A DNA stretch of 32,124 nt from Sphingobacteriales bacterium. Its GTDB lineage: Bacteria; Bacteroidota; Bacteroidia; Chitinophagales; Chitinophagaceae. Numbering within the stretch: position 1 is the stretch's first letter; each line of letters begins with the position of its first letter. The stretch is taken from contig JACPOD010000044.1 in the NCBI GenBank assembly GCA_016185185.1, positions 1-32,124 on the forward strand, in the 5' to 3' direction. The translations under genes were made by a program, and so were the position numbers. Shown here piece by piece: positions 1 through 6,820 of the stretch. Below the pieces are notes generated by a model. It was not told where the DNA came from. It saw only the letters and a program-made list of their open reading frames with translations, and did no database searches.

Positions 1-498
1 CCATCCCCATCCTGCCAGTCGAGTTCTTTTATTGTCCAGCCCTGTTTTTGTCCATACATACGGTACATACGGGCAAGCATTTCTGCCCAGTCCTGGCTTT
101 CTGTTCCACCGGCGCCACTGTTGATTTGTAAAACTGCCGGCAGTTCATCTTCGGGTTCATTTAAGGTGCTTTTAAATTCAGCCTCTTCGATTTTTGCAAT
201 AGCTTTTGTATATGCTTCCCTTGTTTCTTCTTCAGTAGCATCACCGCCTTTCCAAAAATCAAACAGCACTGCAAAATCTTCCGCAGATGTTTCTGTTTCT
301 GTATAAAGATTTACCCAGAATTCGTTTTGCTTACTATTTTTCAGGATCTCCGTGGCACGTTTGTTATCATCCCAAAAACCCGGACTTAGTGAGAGTTGTT
401 TCTCTTCATTGATTTTATATTGACGGTTCTCCACGTCAAAGAAACCTCCTCAAGACCACTATACGGTCCCTCATATCCTTAAGTTGTTCTTGTGTCAT
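1..498 (-). CDS. prfB: Peptide chain release factor 2 (RF2), 5' part, with programmed +1 frameshift
   Basis: RF2 recognises UGA and UAA stop codons and triggers peptide release on the ribosome. Reading from the ATG at 498, the first 20 codons (MTQEQLKDMRDR...) end at an in-frame TGA (438-436). After a +1 slip at CTT the frame continues as LDVENRQYKINEEK and then through a normal RF2 N-terminal domain, with FWDDN and INSGAGGTESQDW motifs, up to the window edge. The 3' portion, including the expected GGQ and SPF motifs, lies outside the window. The overlap of a short leader ORF with an internal AGGAGG and CTTTGAC is the classic RF2 autoregulatory frameshift. It is divergent from the gluconokinase gene. 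Identity is very secure. Confidence 0.95.
436..450 (-). promoter_or_regulatory. prfB: prfB programmed +1 frameshift site
   Basis: Read on the minus strand the site is AGG AGG TTT CTT TGA C. The internal Shine-Dalgarno-like AGGAGG (450-445) is followed by one codon, then the slippery CTT and the TGA (438-436). Order and spacing match the known E. coli element (AGG GGG TAT CTT TGA C). By family knowledge, low RF2 causes pausing at UGA and a shift into the +1 frame, so RF2 controls its own synthesis. Confidence 0.95.
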
Positions 499-505
499 AG
501 CGCCG

Positions 506-513
506 CAAAGATA
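506..513 (-). promoter_or_regulatory. -7 promoter element of prfB (TATCTTTG)
   Basis: The minus strand reads TATCTTTGCGGCGCT immediately before the prfB ATG at 498, matching the Bacteroidota -7 consensus TAnnTTTG. No clear TTG is present at the -33 position. The element is so near the ATG that the transcript would have little or no leader. The same TTTGCGGC string recurs at the promoters of ahcY and the RRM gene. Confidence 0.6.
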
Positions 514-520
514 GGGAGAA

Positions 521-660
521 AGTTTTCAGTTCTAGGTTCTCGGTTCTAAGTTCATGGTTTGCTGTTGTTGGTTGCTTTTGCTTATTCCCATTGCTTATTG
601 CCACTGTCATCTGTCAACTACAAACAGCAAACTATCAACTTTCAACATCTTCCATTATCT
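521..660. repeat. Degenerate short-word repeats between prfB and gntK
   Basis: This intergenic stretch is built from imperfectly repeated words: GGTTCTCGGTTCTAAGTTC near 535-553, TTGCTTATT twice near 576-600, and CAACTA/CAACTTTCAAC near 616-650. A long frame from 554 reads through it but gives a leucine/cysteine-rich peptide with no family resemblance, so I treat it as non-coding. Similar GTTCTAAGTT words recur at 7132-7164. Function is unknown. Confidence 0.45.
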
Positions 661-667
661 TACAGCC

Positions 668-2122
668 ATGTATTTCTTAGGAATTGATATTGGCACCGGA
701 TCCGTTAAAGCTGTATTAATAAATGTAAAAGGTGAAACTGTTTTAACTGCACAGCAACATTACCCGATGCATGAACCTGAACCCGGTTTCAGGGAACAGG
801 ATGCCGACATTGTTAAAGATGCCACCTTCACCGTCATCAAAGAAATAATTGGCAAATCAAACCAACCGGACAAAATAAAATCTATTTGTTTTAGTGCAGC
901 CATGCACAGCATAATGGCAGTAGATGAAAAAGGAAAACCATTAACACCACTCCTGCTCTGGAGTGATACCAGGAGTACCGAAGAATCAGACGATATTAAA
1001 TACAGCAAAGATGCCACCATTATCTATCAACGCTGCGGAACACCTGTGCACCCGATGCTTCCCCTCACAAAAATTAAATGGCTGAAGCAAAATGAAAGAG
1101 AAATTTTTGCAAAGACACATAAGTTTATATCCATCAAAGAATATATCTGCTTTCATTTACTGGGAAAATATATTGTTGATTATTCCGTCGCTTCAGCTAC
1201 CGGCATGTTTGACCTGCTGGCATTAAAATGGAATAAACTGGCTTTAGATTATGCCGGTATTGGTTATGAATTATTATCGGAACCCATTCCCACTTCAGCC
1301 TACTCTAACAAGTGGAACGAACACATTCCGCAGGAATTAAATCTTCCGTCAGATATTATGTTAGTGATCGGCAGCAGTGATGGTTGTTTTGCCAATGTGG
1401 GCAGTCATGTAATTCCCAACCGTGATCTTGCTGTAACGATTGGAACGAGTGCCGCCGTACGTATAACTTCACCGGAACCATTTTTTGATACTGCCGAAAG
1501 CATTTTCAATTATGTACTGGCAACTAATTTATACATCAGCGGCGGCGCCAGTAATAACGGCGGCAATGTAATGAACTGGTTAAAACAATTTTTAAAAGAC
1601 GAAAGCTTAACGGAAGCAAAAATTCTTGAAAAAGCGTTTACAGTGGATGCAGGCAGCGAAGGCTTAATAATATTACCTTATCTATATGGCGAAAGGGCAC
1701 CGGTATGGGATGCAAAAGCAAGAATGATCGTTTATGGAATGCAGGCACATCATACTGCCGATCACTTTTGCAGGGCGATGATTGAAGGGGTGGTGATGAA
1801 TTTATATTCCATTGCGGAGAAACTTATTAAACAGCAACCCAGTATTAACCGTGTAATTGCAAGCGGAGGGTTTATACAATCTCCCCTATGGTTGCAGTTA
1901 ACTGCCGATGTTTTTAACCTGCCTGTTCATATACTAGATAATGCAGACGCTTCTGCTTTGGGTGCTGCTATGTGGGGCGGATTCAGCTTAGGAATGATCT
2001 CAGAAAAAAATATTGTACAACCACCTGCAGCAAAAATGTATCAGCCGCAGGACTGGAACCACGATTTTTATATGGACAACTACCAGATATTTAAAGAACT
2101 TTATACCAACAACAAGTATTGA
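668..2122 (+). CDS. gntK: Gluconokinase, FGGY family
   Basis: This enzyme phosphorylates D-gluconate with ATP to 6-phosphogluconate in the cytoplasm. The 484-residue protein opens with the FGGY phosphate-1 motif (GIDIGTGSVKA), then AMHS, GTPVHPMLPLTKIKW, IKEYI and VDYSVASATGM. It carries the second nucleotide-binding half (VTIGTSAAVR, GERAPVWDAKAR) and a C-terminal ASGGF motif. The GTPxHPM and IKEYI segments match Bacillus GntK more closely than xylulokinases. The start at 668 was chosen because the upstream in-frame codons are low-complexity repeat and family similarity begins here. Only 18 bp separate it from the 6-phosphogluconate dehydrogenase gene, which uses its product, so the two are probably one operon. 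Confidence 0.87.
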   Translation: MYFLGIDIGTGSVKAVLINVKGETVLTAQQHYPMHEPEPGFREQDADIVKDATFTVIKEIIGKSNQPDKIKSICFSAAMHSIMAVDEKGKPLTPLLLWSDTRSTEESDDIKYSKDATIIYQRCGTPVHPMLPLTKIKWLKQNEREIFAKTHKFISIKEYICFHLLGKYIVDYSVASATGMFDLLALKWNKLALDYAGIGYELLSEPIPTSAYSNKWNEHIPQELNLPSDIMLVIGSSDGCFANVGSHVIPNRDLAVTIGTSAAVRITSPEPFFDTAESIFNYVLATNLYISGGASNNGGNVMNWLKQFLKDESLTEAKILEKAFTVDAGSEGLIILPYLYGERAPVWDAKARMIVYGMQAHHTADHFCRAMIEGVVMNLYSIAEKLIKQQPSINRVIASGGFIQSPLWLQLTADVFNLPVHILDNADASALGAAMWGGFSLGMISEKNIVQPPAAKMYQPQDWNHDFYMDNYQIFKELYTNNKY

Positions 2123-2140
2123 TCAATTTAAATTCAGAAT

Positions 2141-3040
2141 ATGCAAACTGCATTGATAGGCTTGGGTAAAATGGGTTATCCTTTAGCTTTTAATATAGCA
2201 AGAGAACATGAAGTAATTGCTTTTGATGTGAATGAAACATTGAGAAAAAATATTACTGCTGAAGGCATTTCTACTGCCGATTCATTGGAATTATTAATAC
2301 AATCCCTGAAAGGAAGAAGAGTTATATGGCTGATGGTGCCGGCAGGAAAAATTGTGGATGAAATTATTATGCAGCTTATTCCTTTATTAAAAGCTGATGA
2401 TATTGTGATTGATGGTGGCAACAGTTTTTTTAAAGATTCTGTCCGCCGTGGAGAACTATTAGCCCAGCATAAAATTCATTATCTCGACTGCGGCACCAGT
2501 GGCGGCACCAGTGGAGCAAGAAATGGTGTGTGTGCCATGATTGGTGGTGATAAAGAAGCATTTGATTATTGCGAACCACTGTTCAAATCTATTGCATTGC
2601 CCAATGGTTATTTGTATTGCGGTAATAGTGGCAGCGGACATTTTACCAAGATGGTGCATAATGGTATTGAATATGGAATGATGCAAAGTATTGCCGAAGG
2701 TTTTGCCATGATGCATGCCAGTGAATATGATTTTAATTTAAAAGAAGTAGCAGAACTATGGAACCAGGGTTCTGTGATACGCAGCTGGCTGATTGAATTA
2801 ACGGCTAATGCCTTTTTGAAAGATGCAAAGCTGGATAAAATAAAAGGTATTGCTCACAGCAGTGGTGAAGCTCAATGGATGGTGGATACAGCTAAAGATA
2901 TGAATATGGAAGTTCCTGTAATTGATCTGAGTTTGCAGTTACGGTATGCTTCTTTGCAAAAAGAAACTTATGCACTTGATCAACGACGGTTTGAGCATCT
3001 GCCCCGTTTACATTTATCCATGGGTGTGCTTTTAAATTAA
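2141..3040 (+). CDS. gnd: 6-phosphogluconate dehydrogenase, short (YqeC-like) type, altered C-terminus
   Basis: Oxidatively decarboxylates 6-phosphogluconate to ribulose 5-phosphate; the short family is usually NAD-preferring. The N-terminus has a Rossmann motif (GLGKMGYPLA), followed by DGGNS, the substrate-site CGTSGG and KMVHNGIEYGMMQ, then WNQGSVIRSWL and the HSSGEAQW region. Homology is good to about residue 277 (RYASLQKETY). The family then normally ends with a tail like KVVAALRNEFGGH, whose Arg and His complete the neighbouring subunit's substrate site. Here that tail is replaced by 22 unrelated residues (starting ALDQRRFEH), encoded antisense to the 3' end of the osmC-like gene. The gene therefore looks 3'-truncated and fused into its neighbour; activity is doubtful. 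Confidence 0.85.
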   Translation: MQTALIGLGKMGYPLAFNIAREHEVIAFDVNETLRKNITAEGISTADSLELLIQSLKGRRVIWLMVPAGKIVDEIIMQLIPLLKADDIVIDGGNSFFKDSVRRGELLAQHKIHYLDCGTSGGTSGARNGVCAMIGGDKEAFDYCEPLFKSIALPNGYLYCGNSGSGHFTKMVHNGIEYGMMQSIAEGFAMMHASEYDFNLKEVAELWNQGSVIRSWLIELTANAFLKDAKLDKIKGIAHSSGEAQWMVDTAKDMNMEVPVIDLSLQLRYASLQKETYALDQRRFEHLPRLHLSMGVLLN

Positions 3041-3566
3041 ACACTCCGGGCAACTGCGTAACACATCTTCCTGAGTGTTTACATAATTCGGGCTTCCACA
3101 CTACTGTTACTTCATCATTCTTATACTTAATATTTTTATCAACCTCTTCTTCGTGGTAAACAAAACTGCGGACCTTTATTTCACCCTCTAGTATTTTTGA
3201 GATAGGACAATGCTGTGCAATTTCCAGTAAACGGTCTTTTTGTTCAGCAGGTATTGGTTGAGGAAATGAAATGTCCCGGTCAATAAACGTAATATTCTTA
3301 TCGCCCTGCTTTGTCTGAAACAAATTTGTTTTTACACTTATCTCCGGTATATTCCATCCCTTGCGGTCGATATACATTCGTAAAGTAATGAGTGTACAGC
3401 TTGCCAGCGATGATAATAATAAAGTATAAGGGTCAGGCCCTTCATCTTTTCCTCCATTGTTTACCGGTTCATCAGCAATCAATTTTCCATTGCGCCATTC
3501 AACCACACATTTATATTTTTCGGTACCAATAGTTCCGTGAAGGGGTTTTTCTAATTTATACTGCAT
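2892..3566 (-). CDS. OsmC-family protein fused to a Fer4_19-like 4Fe-4S domain, altered C-terminus
   Basis: Residues 1-140 are an OsmC/Ohr-type domain with the two expected cysteines: C57 in SSLASCTL and C120 in AQHCPISK. Such proteins reduce organic or lipid hydroperoxides. Residues 150-200 resemble the divergent mono-cluster ferredoxin domain, with C162 and C168 in LCKHSGRCV, then LPGVFNLKAHPWINVNG. That domain normally ends with a third cysteine in CPSGAL directly after the position of K200. Here, from 201 on, the sequence is FLFAKKHTV..., encoded antisense to gnd. The third Fe-S ligand is thus missing. It overlaps gnd by 149 bp tail to tail. It sits at the 3' end of the pirin/GNAT run and is probably co-transcribed with it. 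Confidence 0.8.
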   Translation of the reverse strand: MQYKLEKPLHGTIGTEKYKCVVEWRNGKLIADEPVNNGGKDEGPDPYTLLLSSLASCTLITLRMYIDRKGWNIPEISVKTNLFQTKQGDKNITFIDRDISFPQPIPAEQKDRLLEIAQHCPISKILEGEIKVRSFVYHEEEVDKNIKYKNDEVTVVWKPELCKHSGRCVTQLPGVFNLKAHPWINVNGADAQTVVDQVHKFLFAKKHTVTANSDQLQELPYSYL

Positions 3567-3585
3567 AGACCTGATTGTTTAATTA

Positions 3586-3882
3586 TTAATTAGCAACAAC
3601 AATCCTGTTCCATTCAGGATGACGTTTGATATAAGCTACTACTAAAGGACAGAGAGGAATTAATTTCAGGTTATTCTTTTCAATAAAGTCCAATGTCTTT
3701 TCGACAATAGCTGTACCGGCCCCTTTACCTTCCAGTGCTGGTTCAACTTCTGTATGCAATAATGCAATTTTGCCGGACAATTCTTTGTATTCAATAATAG
3801 CGAAGTTCTCTCCCACTTTCATTTCAAAACGGTTAAGTGCATTGTTCTTAACCAGCTCCAGCGATTGGTATTCTTCTTTCAT
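3586..3882 (-). CDS. Small GNAT-fold N-acetyltransferase (YjdJ-like)
   Basis: This 98-residue protein matches the single-domain GCN5-related family of about 90-100 residues (Pfam GNAT_acetyltr_2/YjdJ type). The core HTEVEPALEGKGAGTAIVEKTL carries the acetyl-CoA loop pattern (G-K-G-x-G/A-x-x-I/L), and the C-terminus has CPLVVAYIKRHPEW, the family signature. The substrate is unknown. It lies 19 bp upstream of the OsmC-like gene and 10 bp downstream of a pirin gene, all on the minus strand, so it is probably in their operon. Confidence 0.85.
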   Translation of the reverse strand: MKEEYQSLELVKNNALNRFEMKVGENFAIIEYKELSGKIALLHTEVEPALEGKGAGTAIVEKTLDFIEKNNLKLIPLCPLVVAYIKRHPEWNRIVVAN

Positions 3883-3892
3883 ACAATTGTTT

Positions 3893-4750
3893 TTAATATG
3901 CTAACGTTCCAAATACTCCATTTTCATAATCTTTCATCGCCTGCTCAATTTCTTCTGCGGTGTTCATTACAAAATTATCTTTTGCGGCAATGGGTTCATC
4001 AATTGGCTCTGCAGACAAAAATAATAATTGTGTATCTTCTTCAGCCGTGATCACTATCTCCTCATTCTCCTTTTGAAAAACAATTAAGTGATGCTGATCA
4101 ATACTTTCCTGGTCAATACACAATTTCCCTTTAGCGATGTATAATAATGTCCACCAACCCGAAGTAGCTGTTAACTGTACCTGTTTGCCTTTACTGATCT
4201 CTCCTACTATAGAAACAACCGGTGTATGACTTTTATTGATCGGCCCTTTCTTCCCTTCATATTCGCCAGTTGCTAATCGCAGGTTTATTCCTTCATCATT
4301 AATAACAGGTATCAATGCTTTTTTTCGGGCAGATTGATAAAAAGGTTCATCCCATTTATTGGCTTTAGGTGCGTTGATCCAAAGCTGAATGAATTCCTGC
4401 ACACCACCTTTGCTCAATAAATCTTTTGTCGGCCCTTCACTATGCAATAAACCTTTTCCGGCAAACATCCATTGCACATCACCGGCATAAACTGTTTCAT
4501 CATGACCGGCATTGTCTTTATGATATCCTTCTCCCTGCAACATAAATGTAACCGGAGAAAAACCACGGTGCGGATGCGGATGAATACGGAACTCAGCACC
4601 AGCTTTTATTGTTTCCGGTTTTAAATGATGAATGACAATAAAGGGATTGGCAAAACGAAAATCTTTATGTGGCAATGGCTGCAAAACAGTTTCTTCTTTG
4701 GTAATCGGTTTTTCTCTTCCTAATAAAATATGTTCAATTGCTTTTTTCAT
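3893..4750 (-). CDS. Pirin family protein (first copy)
   Basis: Cupin-fold, metal-binding pirin of 285 residues. The N-terminal cupin has HPHPHRGFSPVTFML and HDETVYAGDVQWMFAGKGLLHSEGP, supplying the His/His/His/Glu ligands usual for iron. The C-terminal cupin includes LFLSAEPIDEPIAAKDNFVMNT, the conserved pirin end motif. Some pirins are quercetinases or redox sensors; nothing here fixes the substrate. It is a paralogue of the next pirin upstream, and a hairpin with a U-tract separates the two genes, so expression may be partly uncoupled. Confidence 0.9.
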   Translation of the reverse strand: MKKAIEHILLGREKPITKEETVLQPLPHKDFRFANPFIVIHHLKPETIKAGAEFRIHPHPHRGFSPVTFMLQGEGYHKDNAGHDETVYAGDVQWMFAGKGLLHSEGPTKDLLSKGGVQEFIQLWINAPKANKWDEPFYQSARKKALIPVINDEGINLRLATGEYEGKKGPINKSHTPVVSIVGEISKGKQVQLTATSGWWTLLYIAKGKLCIDQESIDQHHLIVFQKENEEIVITAEEDTQLLFLSAEPIDEPIAAKDNFVMNTAEEIEQAMKDYENGVFGTLAY

Positions 4751-4769
4751 GATGATTGATTTTATACAA

Positions 4770-4803
4770 ATAAAAAACCGGGAAGTAAATACTTTACCCG
4801 GTT
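4770..4803 (-). terminator. Intrinsic terminator between the two pirin genes
   Basis: On the minus strand AACCGGG (4803-4797) pairs with CCCGGTT (4782-4776), with a further short AGTA/TACT pairing inside the loop, and is followed by TTTTATTTG. It lies just after the stop codon of the 4810-5676 pirin gene and ahead of the next pirin start at 4750. It probably ends or attenuates transcription from upstream. Confidence 0.7.
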
Positions 4804-4809
4804 ATCGCT

Positions 4810-5676
4810 TTATACTAAGGTTCCGAATTTACCAGCCTGGAATTCTTCAATCGCCTCATAAATTTCTTCCTGTGTATTCATCACAAAAGGTCCGTAGCTG
4901 GCGATAGGTTCATTAATAGGTTCACCACTCATAAACAAGATCACTGCATCATTATCTGCTTTAATCGTTATTTCTTCTCCGCCATCTTTGAACAAAACAA
5001 AACTATGTTCAGTTGCAGGTGTTCCATCAATTGATGCATTACCATTCACCATTAACAAAGCAGCATTATGACTGGCAGGAATTGTAAAATTTAATTCACC
5101 TCCCTTGTTTAATTTAATATCAAACAAGTTCACTGGTGAGTAAGTAGCTGCAGGCCCTTTTACATCACTTACATTACCAGCAATTACATTTACCACTCCA
5201 CCATTATTTGGAATACTATATTTCCCCATCTGATCAGCTGTGATAGCCTGGTAATGCGGTGTAACTGATTTATCTTTCTTAGGAAGATTCACCCAAAGCT
5301 GAACCATTTCAAATGGACCGCCTGTTTTAGAAAATTCCTGTTCATGATATTCTTTATGCAAAATGCCAGCGCCGGCCGTCATCCATTGTACATCACCGGG
5401 ATTGATGATACCACTGTTACCGGCACTATCATGATGCGCCACACTTCCCTTATAAGCAATGGTAACGGTTTCAAATCCTTTATGCGGATGCACATCCACA
5501 CCTCTTACTTGTTCGGAGGGAGTGAAATTAAATTCAGCGGCAAAGTCAAGCATTAAAAAAGGACTGATCCTTCTTTGCAACACAGCACCAGGAATAAAAT
5601 TATACACTCTGAATCCATCGCCTACCATTCCGGGTCTTGCTGATTTTGGAATGACTCTTTCAATTTGTCTTTTCAT
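4810..5676 (-). CDS. Pirin family protein (second copy)
   Basis: A 288-residue pirin with the metal site in DVHPHKGFETVTIAY and INPGDVQWMTAGAGILHKE, and the C-terminal motif FMSGEPINEPIASYGPFVMNTQEEI. The start at 5676 (MKRQIERVIP) was chosen because family similarity starts there. The 25 codons upstream (NTKIFTRNAKKK...) are read from a dispersed palindromic repeat and are unlikely to be translated. Its C-terminal motif and size match the 3893-4750 paralogue, although the overall sequences have clearly diverged. Upstream lies the receiver-like gene, separated by the repeat hairpin at 5692-5775. Confidence 0.9.
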   Translation of the reverse strand: MKRQIERVIPKSARPGMVGDGFRVYNFIPGAVLQRRISPFLMLDFAAEFNFTPSEQVRGVDVHPHKGFETVTIAYKGSVAHHDSAGNSGIINPGDVQWMTAGAGILHKEYHEQEFSKTGGPFEMVQLWVNLPKKDKSVTPHYQAITADQMGKYSIPNNGGVVNVIAGNVSDVKGPAATYSPVNLFDIKLNKGGELNFTIPASHNAALLMVNGNASIDGTPATEHSFVLFKDGGEEITIKADNDAVILFMSGEPINEPIASYGPFVMNTQEEIYEAIEEFQAGKFGTLV

Positions 5677-5691
5677 ATTTATCTCTTTTTT

Positions 5692-5775
5692 CTTTGCGTT
5701 CCTTGTGAAAATCTTTGTGTTCTTTGTGGTTTGTTTTACCACAAGGTACACTAAGAAAGCACTGAGTACACAAGG
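5692..5775. repeat. Imperfect palindrome with ACCACAAAG-type arms
   Basis: The left arm (5692-5730, ending CTTTGTGGT) and the right arm (5738-5775, beginning ACCACAAGGTACACTAAG) are imperfect inverted copies about 38 bp long around a 7-nt loop. Each arm contains internal CACAAAG/CTTTGTG words about 9-11 bp apart. The right arm ends exactly where the stop codon of the receiver-like gene begins. Sequence of this flavour is commonly met as a dispersed intergenic repeat in Bacteroidota and other phyla. As RNA it would form a long hairpin that could protect or end the upstream transcript. Confidence 0.65.
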
Positions 5776-6138
5776 TTATTGTAATGTTATATTTAATCCG
5801 GAATTTTTTAAAGCATCATCTATAAACGAGAAAGTAGCATTACTTCTTTGTTTTACTTTTAATGCCTCGCTTATATTTTCTGCAAGATCCGCTGTATTGT
5901 TTAACACAATCACATTCTCTTGCTGAAATGTACACAGCTTGTTCAGTTTCTTTACCGCATCTGCAGAAAGATCATTGCCCAGCACTACCACATCAAAATG
6001 GTATTGATGAAATTTTTCAATTGCTTCTTCATCTGTCAAAGCATGTTTAGCTTTCCATTTGTTGTGATCGTTTAAAAGTTTGATCCAGTTGTTTGCTTGT
6101 TGTTCGTTGTTACCAACCAGTAAAATGTTTGTTGTCAT
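5776..6138 (-). CDS. Receiver-like protein lacking the phosphorylation site
   Basis: 120 residues with the alternating hydrophobic pattern of a CheY-like receiver: NILLVGNN replaces the acidic LxVDDD pocket, and FDVVVLGND replaces the xxLLDxxMP strand, so the phospho-acceptor position is Gly and the acidic pocket is lost. DEEAIEKFHQYHFD is typical helix 2. The C-terminal part (NATFSFIDDALKNSG) is unassigned. The start is supported by a good Shine-Dalgarno AAGGAG (6152-6147) 8 nt upstream of the ATG, unusual in this phylum. It lies between the Crp/Fnr gene and two pirins. It is likely a phosphorylation-independent partner or scaffold; the function is unknown. Confidence 0.75.
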   Translation of the reverse strand: MTTNILLVGNNEQQANNWIKLLNDHNKWKAKHALTDEEAIEKFHQYHFDVVVLGNDLSADAVKKLNKLCTFQQENVIVLNNTADLAENISEALKVKQRSNATFSFIDDALKNSGLNITLQ

Positions 6139-6160
6139 AATATCATCTCCTTAATGAACA

Positions 6161-6192
6161 CAAAACTACAACCAACAACATTTCCCTTCCAA
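6161..6192 (-). promoter_or_regulatory. Probable promoter of the receiver-like/pirin operon
   Basis: The minus strand has TTGG (6192-6189) about 20 bp before TAGTTTTG (6168-6161), fitting the Bacteroidota -33/-7 pattern (TTG, TAnnTTTG). The start codon is 23 bp further down at 6138. An inverted repeat TTAAG-N7-CTTAA (6202-6218) lies just upstream and could be an operator. Confidence 0.5.
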
Positions 6193-6233
6193 TAATGAAG
6201 GTTAAGCGGCGGACTTAATGTAGATTAAGAAAC

Positions 6234-6734
6234 TTATTTTTTTGCAGGAAGATTGCTGAGCATCTTACTCAGGAACTCAGGCGTAACGCCAATATAGGAT
6301 GCTACCTGTTTTTGTGGTAAGCTCTGAATTAAAGATGGATAGAGCTGGCAAAAATTAGCATACCGCTCAGCAGCCGAAAGACTAAGATTATTGACTAAGC
6401 GCTGCTGGTGCGAAGCAATTGAATTTTCAGCCAGTATGCGGAAGAAACGTTCAAACTTTGGAACAGCTGCATAGAGTTTTTCCAAATCTTCTTTACTGAT
6501 CCAGCCGGGTGGAGCGAATTGCAAAATATGTTCAAACCCATTTTTATCAATAGAATAAATGCGCAGGATGCCGGAAGTAACAAAAGTGGCCGACCTGTTC
6601 ACTTCTCCTTCCTGTAATAAAAAATGTTTCTTCTTTATTTTTTTGGAATGCAGTAATGATTTTAGAATAACTTCTTCCTCATTAGTGAGACTTATATGTT
6701 TGGATATGTGCTGAAGTAAAAGTTGAAAATCCAT
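6234..6734 (-). CDS. Crp/Fnr-family transcriptional regulator with internal deletion
   Basis: The N-terminal cyclic-nucleotide-binding-like fold (HFLLQEGEVNRSATFVTSGILRIY) is followed by a dimer helix (VPKFERFFRILAENSIASHQQRL) and a winged-helix end (LPQKQVASYIGVTPEFLSKML). Bacteroidota members are usually about 190-195 residues; this one has 166. The shortage maps to one place: after LQFAPPGW (residue 78) the expected stretch of about 28-30 residues (WISD...ALED-type) is missing and the chain resumes at ISKEDLEKL. The loss is in frame and removes strands of the sensory beta-roll. Its position upstream of pirin and OsmC genes in the same orientation suggests it regulated them. Whether the product is functional is uncertain. 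Confidence 0.8.
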   Translation of the reverse strand: MDFQLLLQHISKHISLTNEEEVILKSLLHSKKIKKKHFLLQEGEVNRSATFVTSGILRIYSIDKNGFEHILQFAPPGWISKEDLEKLYAAVPKFERFFRILAENSIASHQQRLVNNLSLSAAERYANFCQLYPSLIQSLPQKQVASYIGVTPEFLSKMLSNLPAKK

Positions 6735-6784
6735 TAAGTAAAATTAGTTCCTGATTGTTATTTGCTGGTTCATATAAAGTCAAT

Positions 6785-6812
6785 CATTCAGCATTTATCA
6801 TTCAACATTTAA
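6785..6812. repeat. Two tandem 14-bp units
   Basis: CATTCAGCATTTAT (6785-6798) is followed directly by CATTCAACATTTAA (6799-6812), 12 of 14 positions identical, in the gap between the Crp/Fnr gene and the 6821-7129 gene. It resembles other short-word repeats in this window. Confidence 0.6.
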
Positions 6813-6820
6813 CATAATAA

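Noticed and set aside
554-667. N-terminal extension of gntK giving a leucine/cysteine-rich leader
   Set aside because: It is encoded by short-word intergenic repeats, and family similarity begins exactly at the ATG at 668.
668-2122. Xylulokinase assignment
   Set aside because: The GTPxHPM, IKEYI and DYSxASATGM segments and the neighbouring 6-phosphogluconate dehydrogenase gene point to gluconokinase.
5677-5751. N-terminal extension of the second pirin
   Set aside because: The codons are read from the palindromic repeat and do not resemble the pirin N-terminus.
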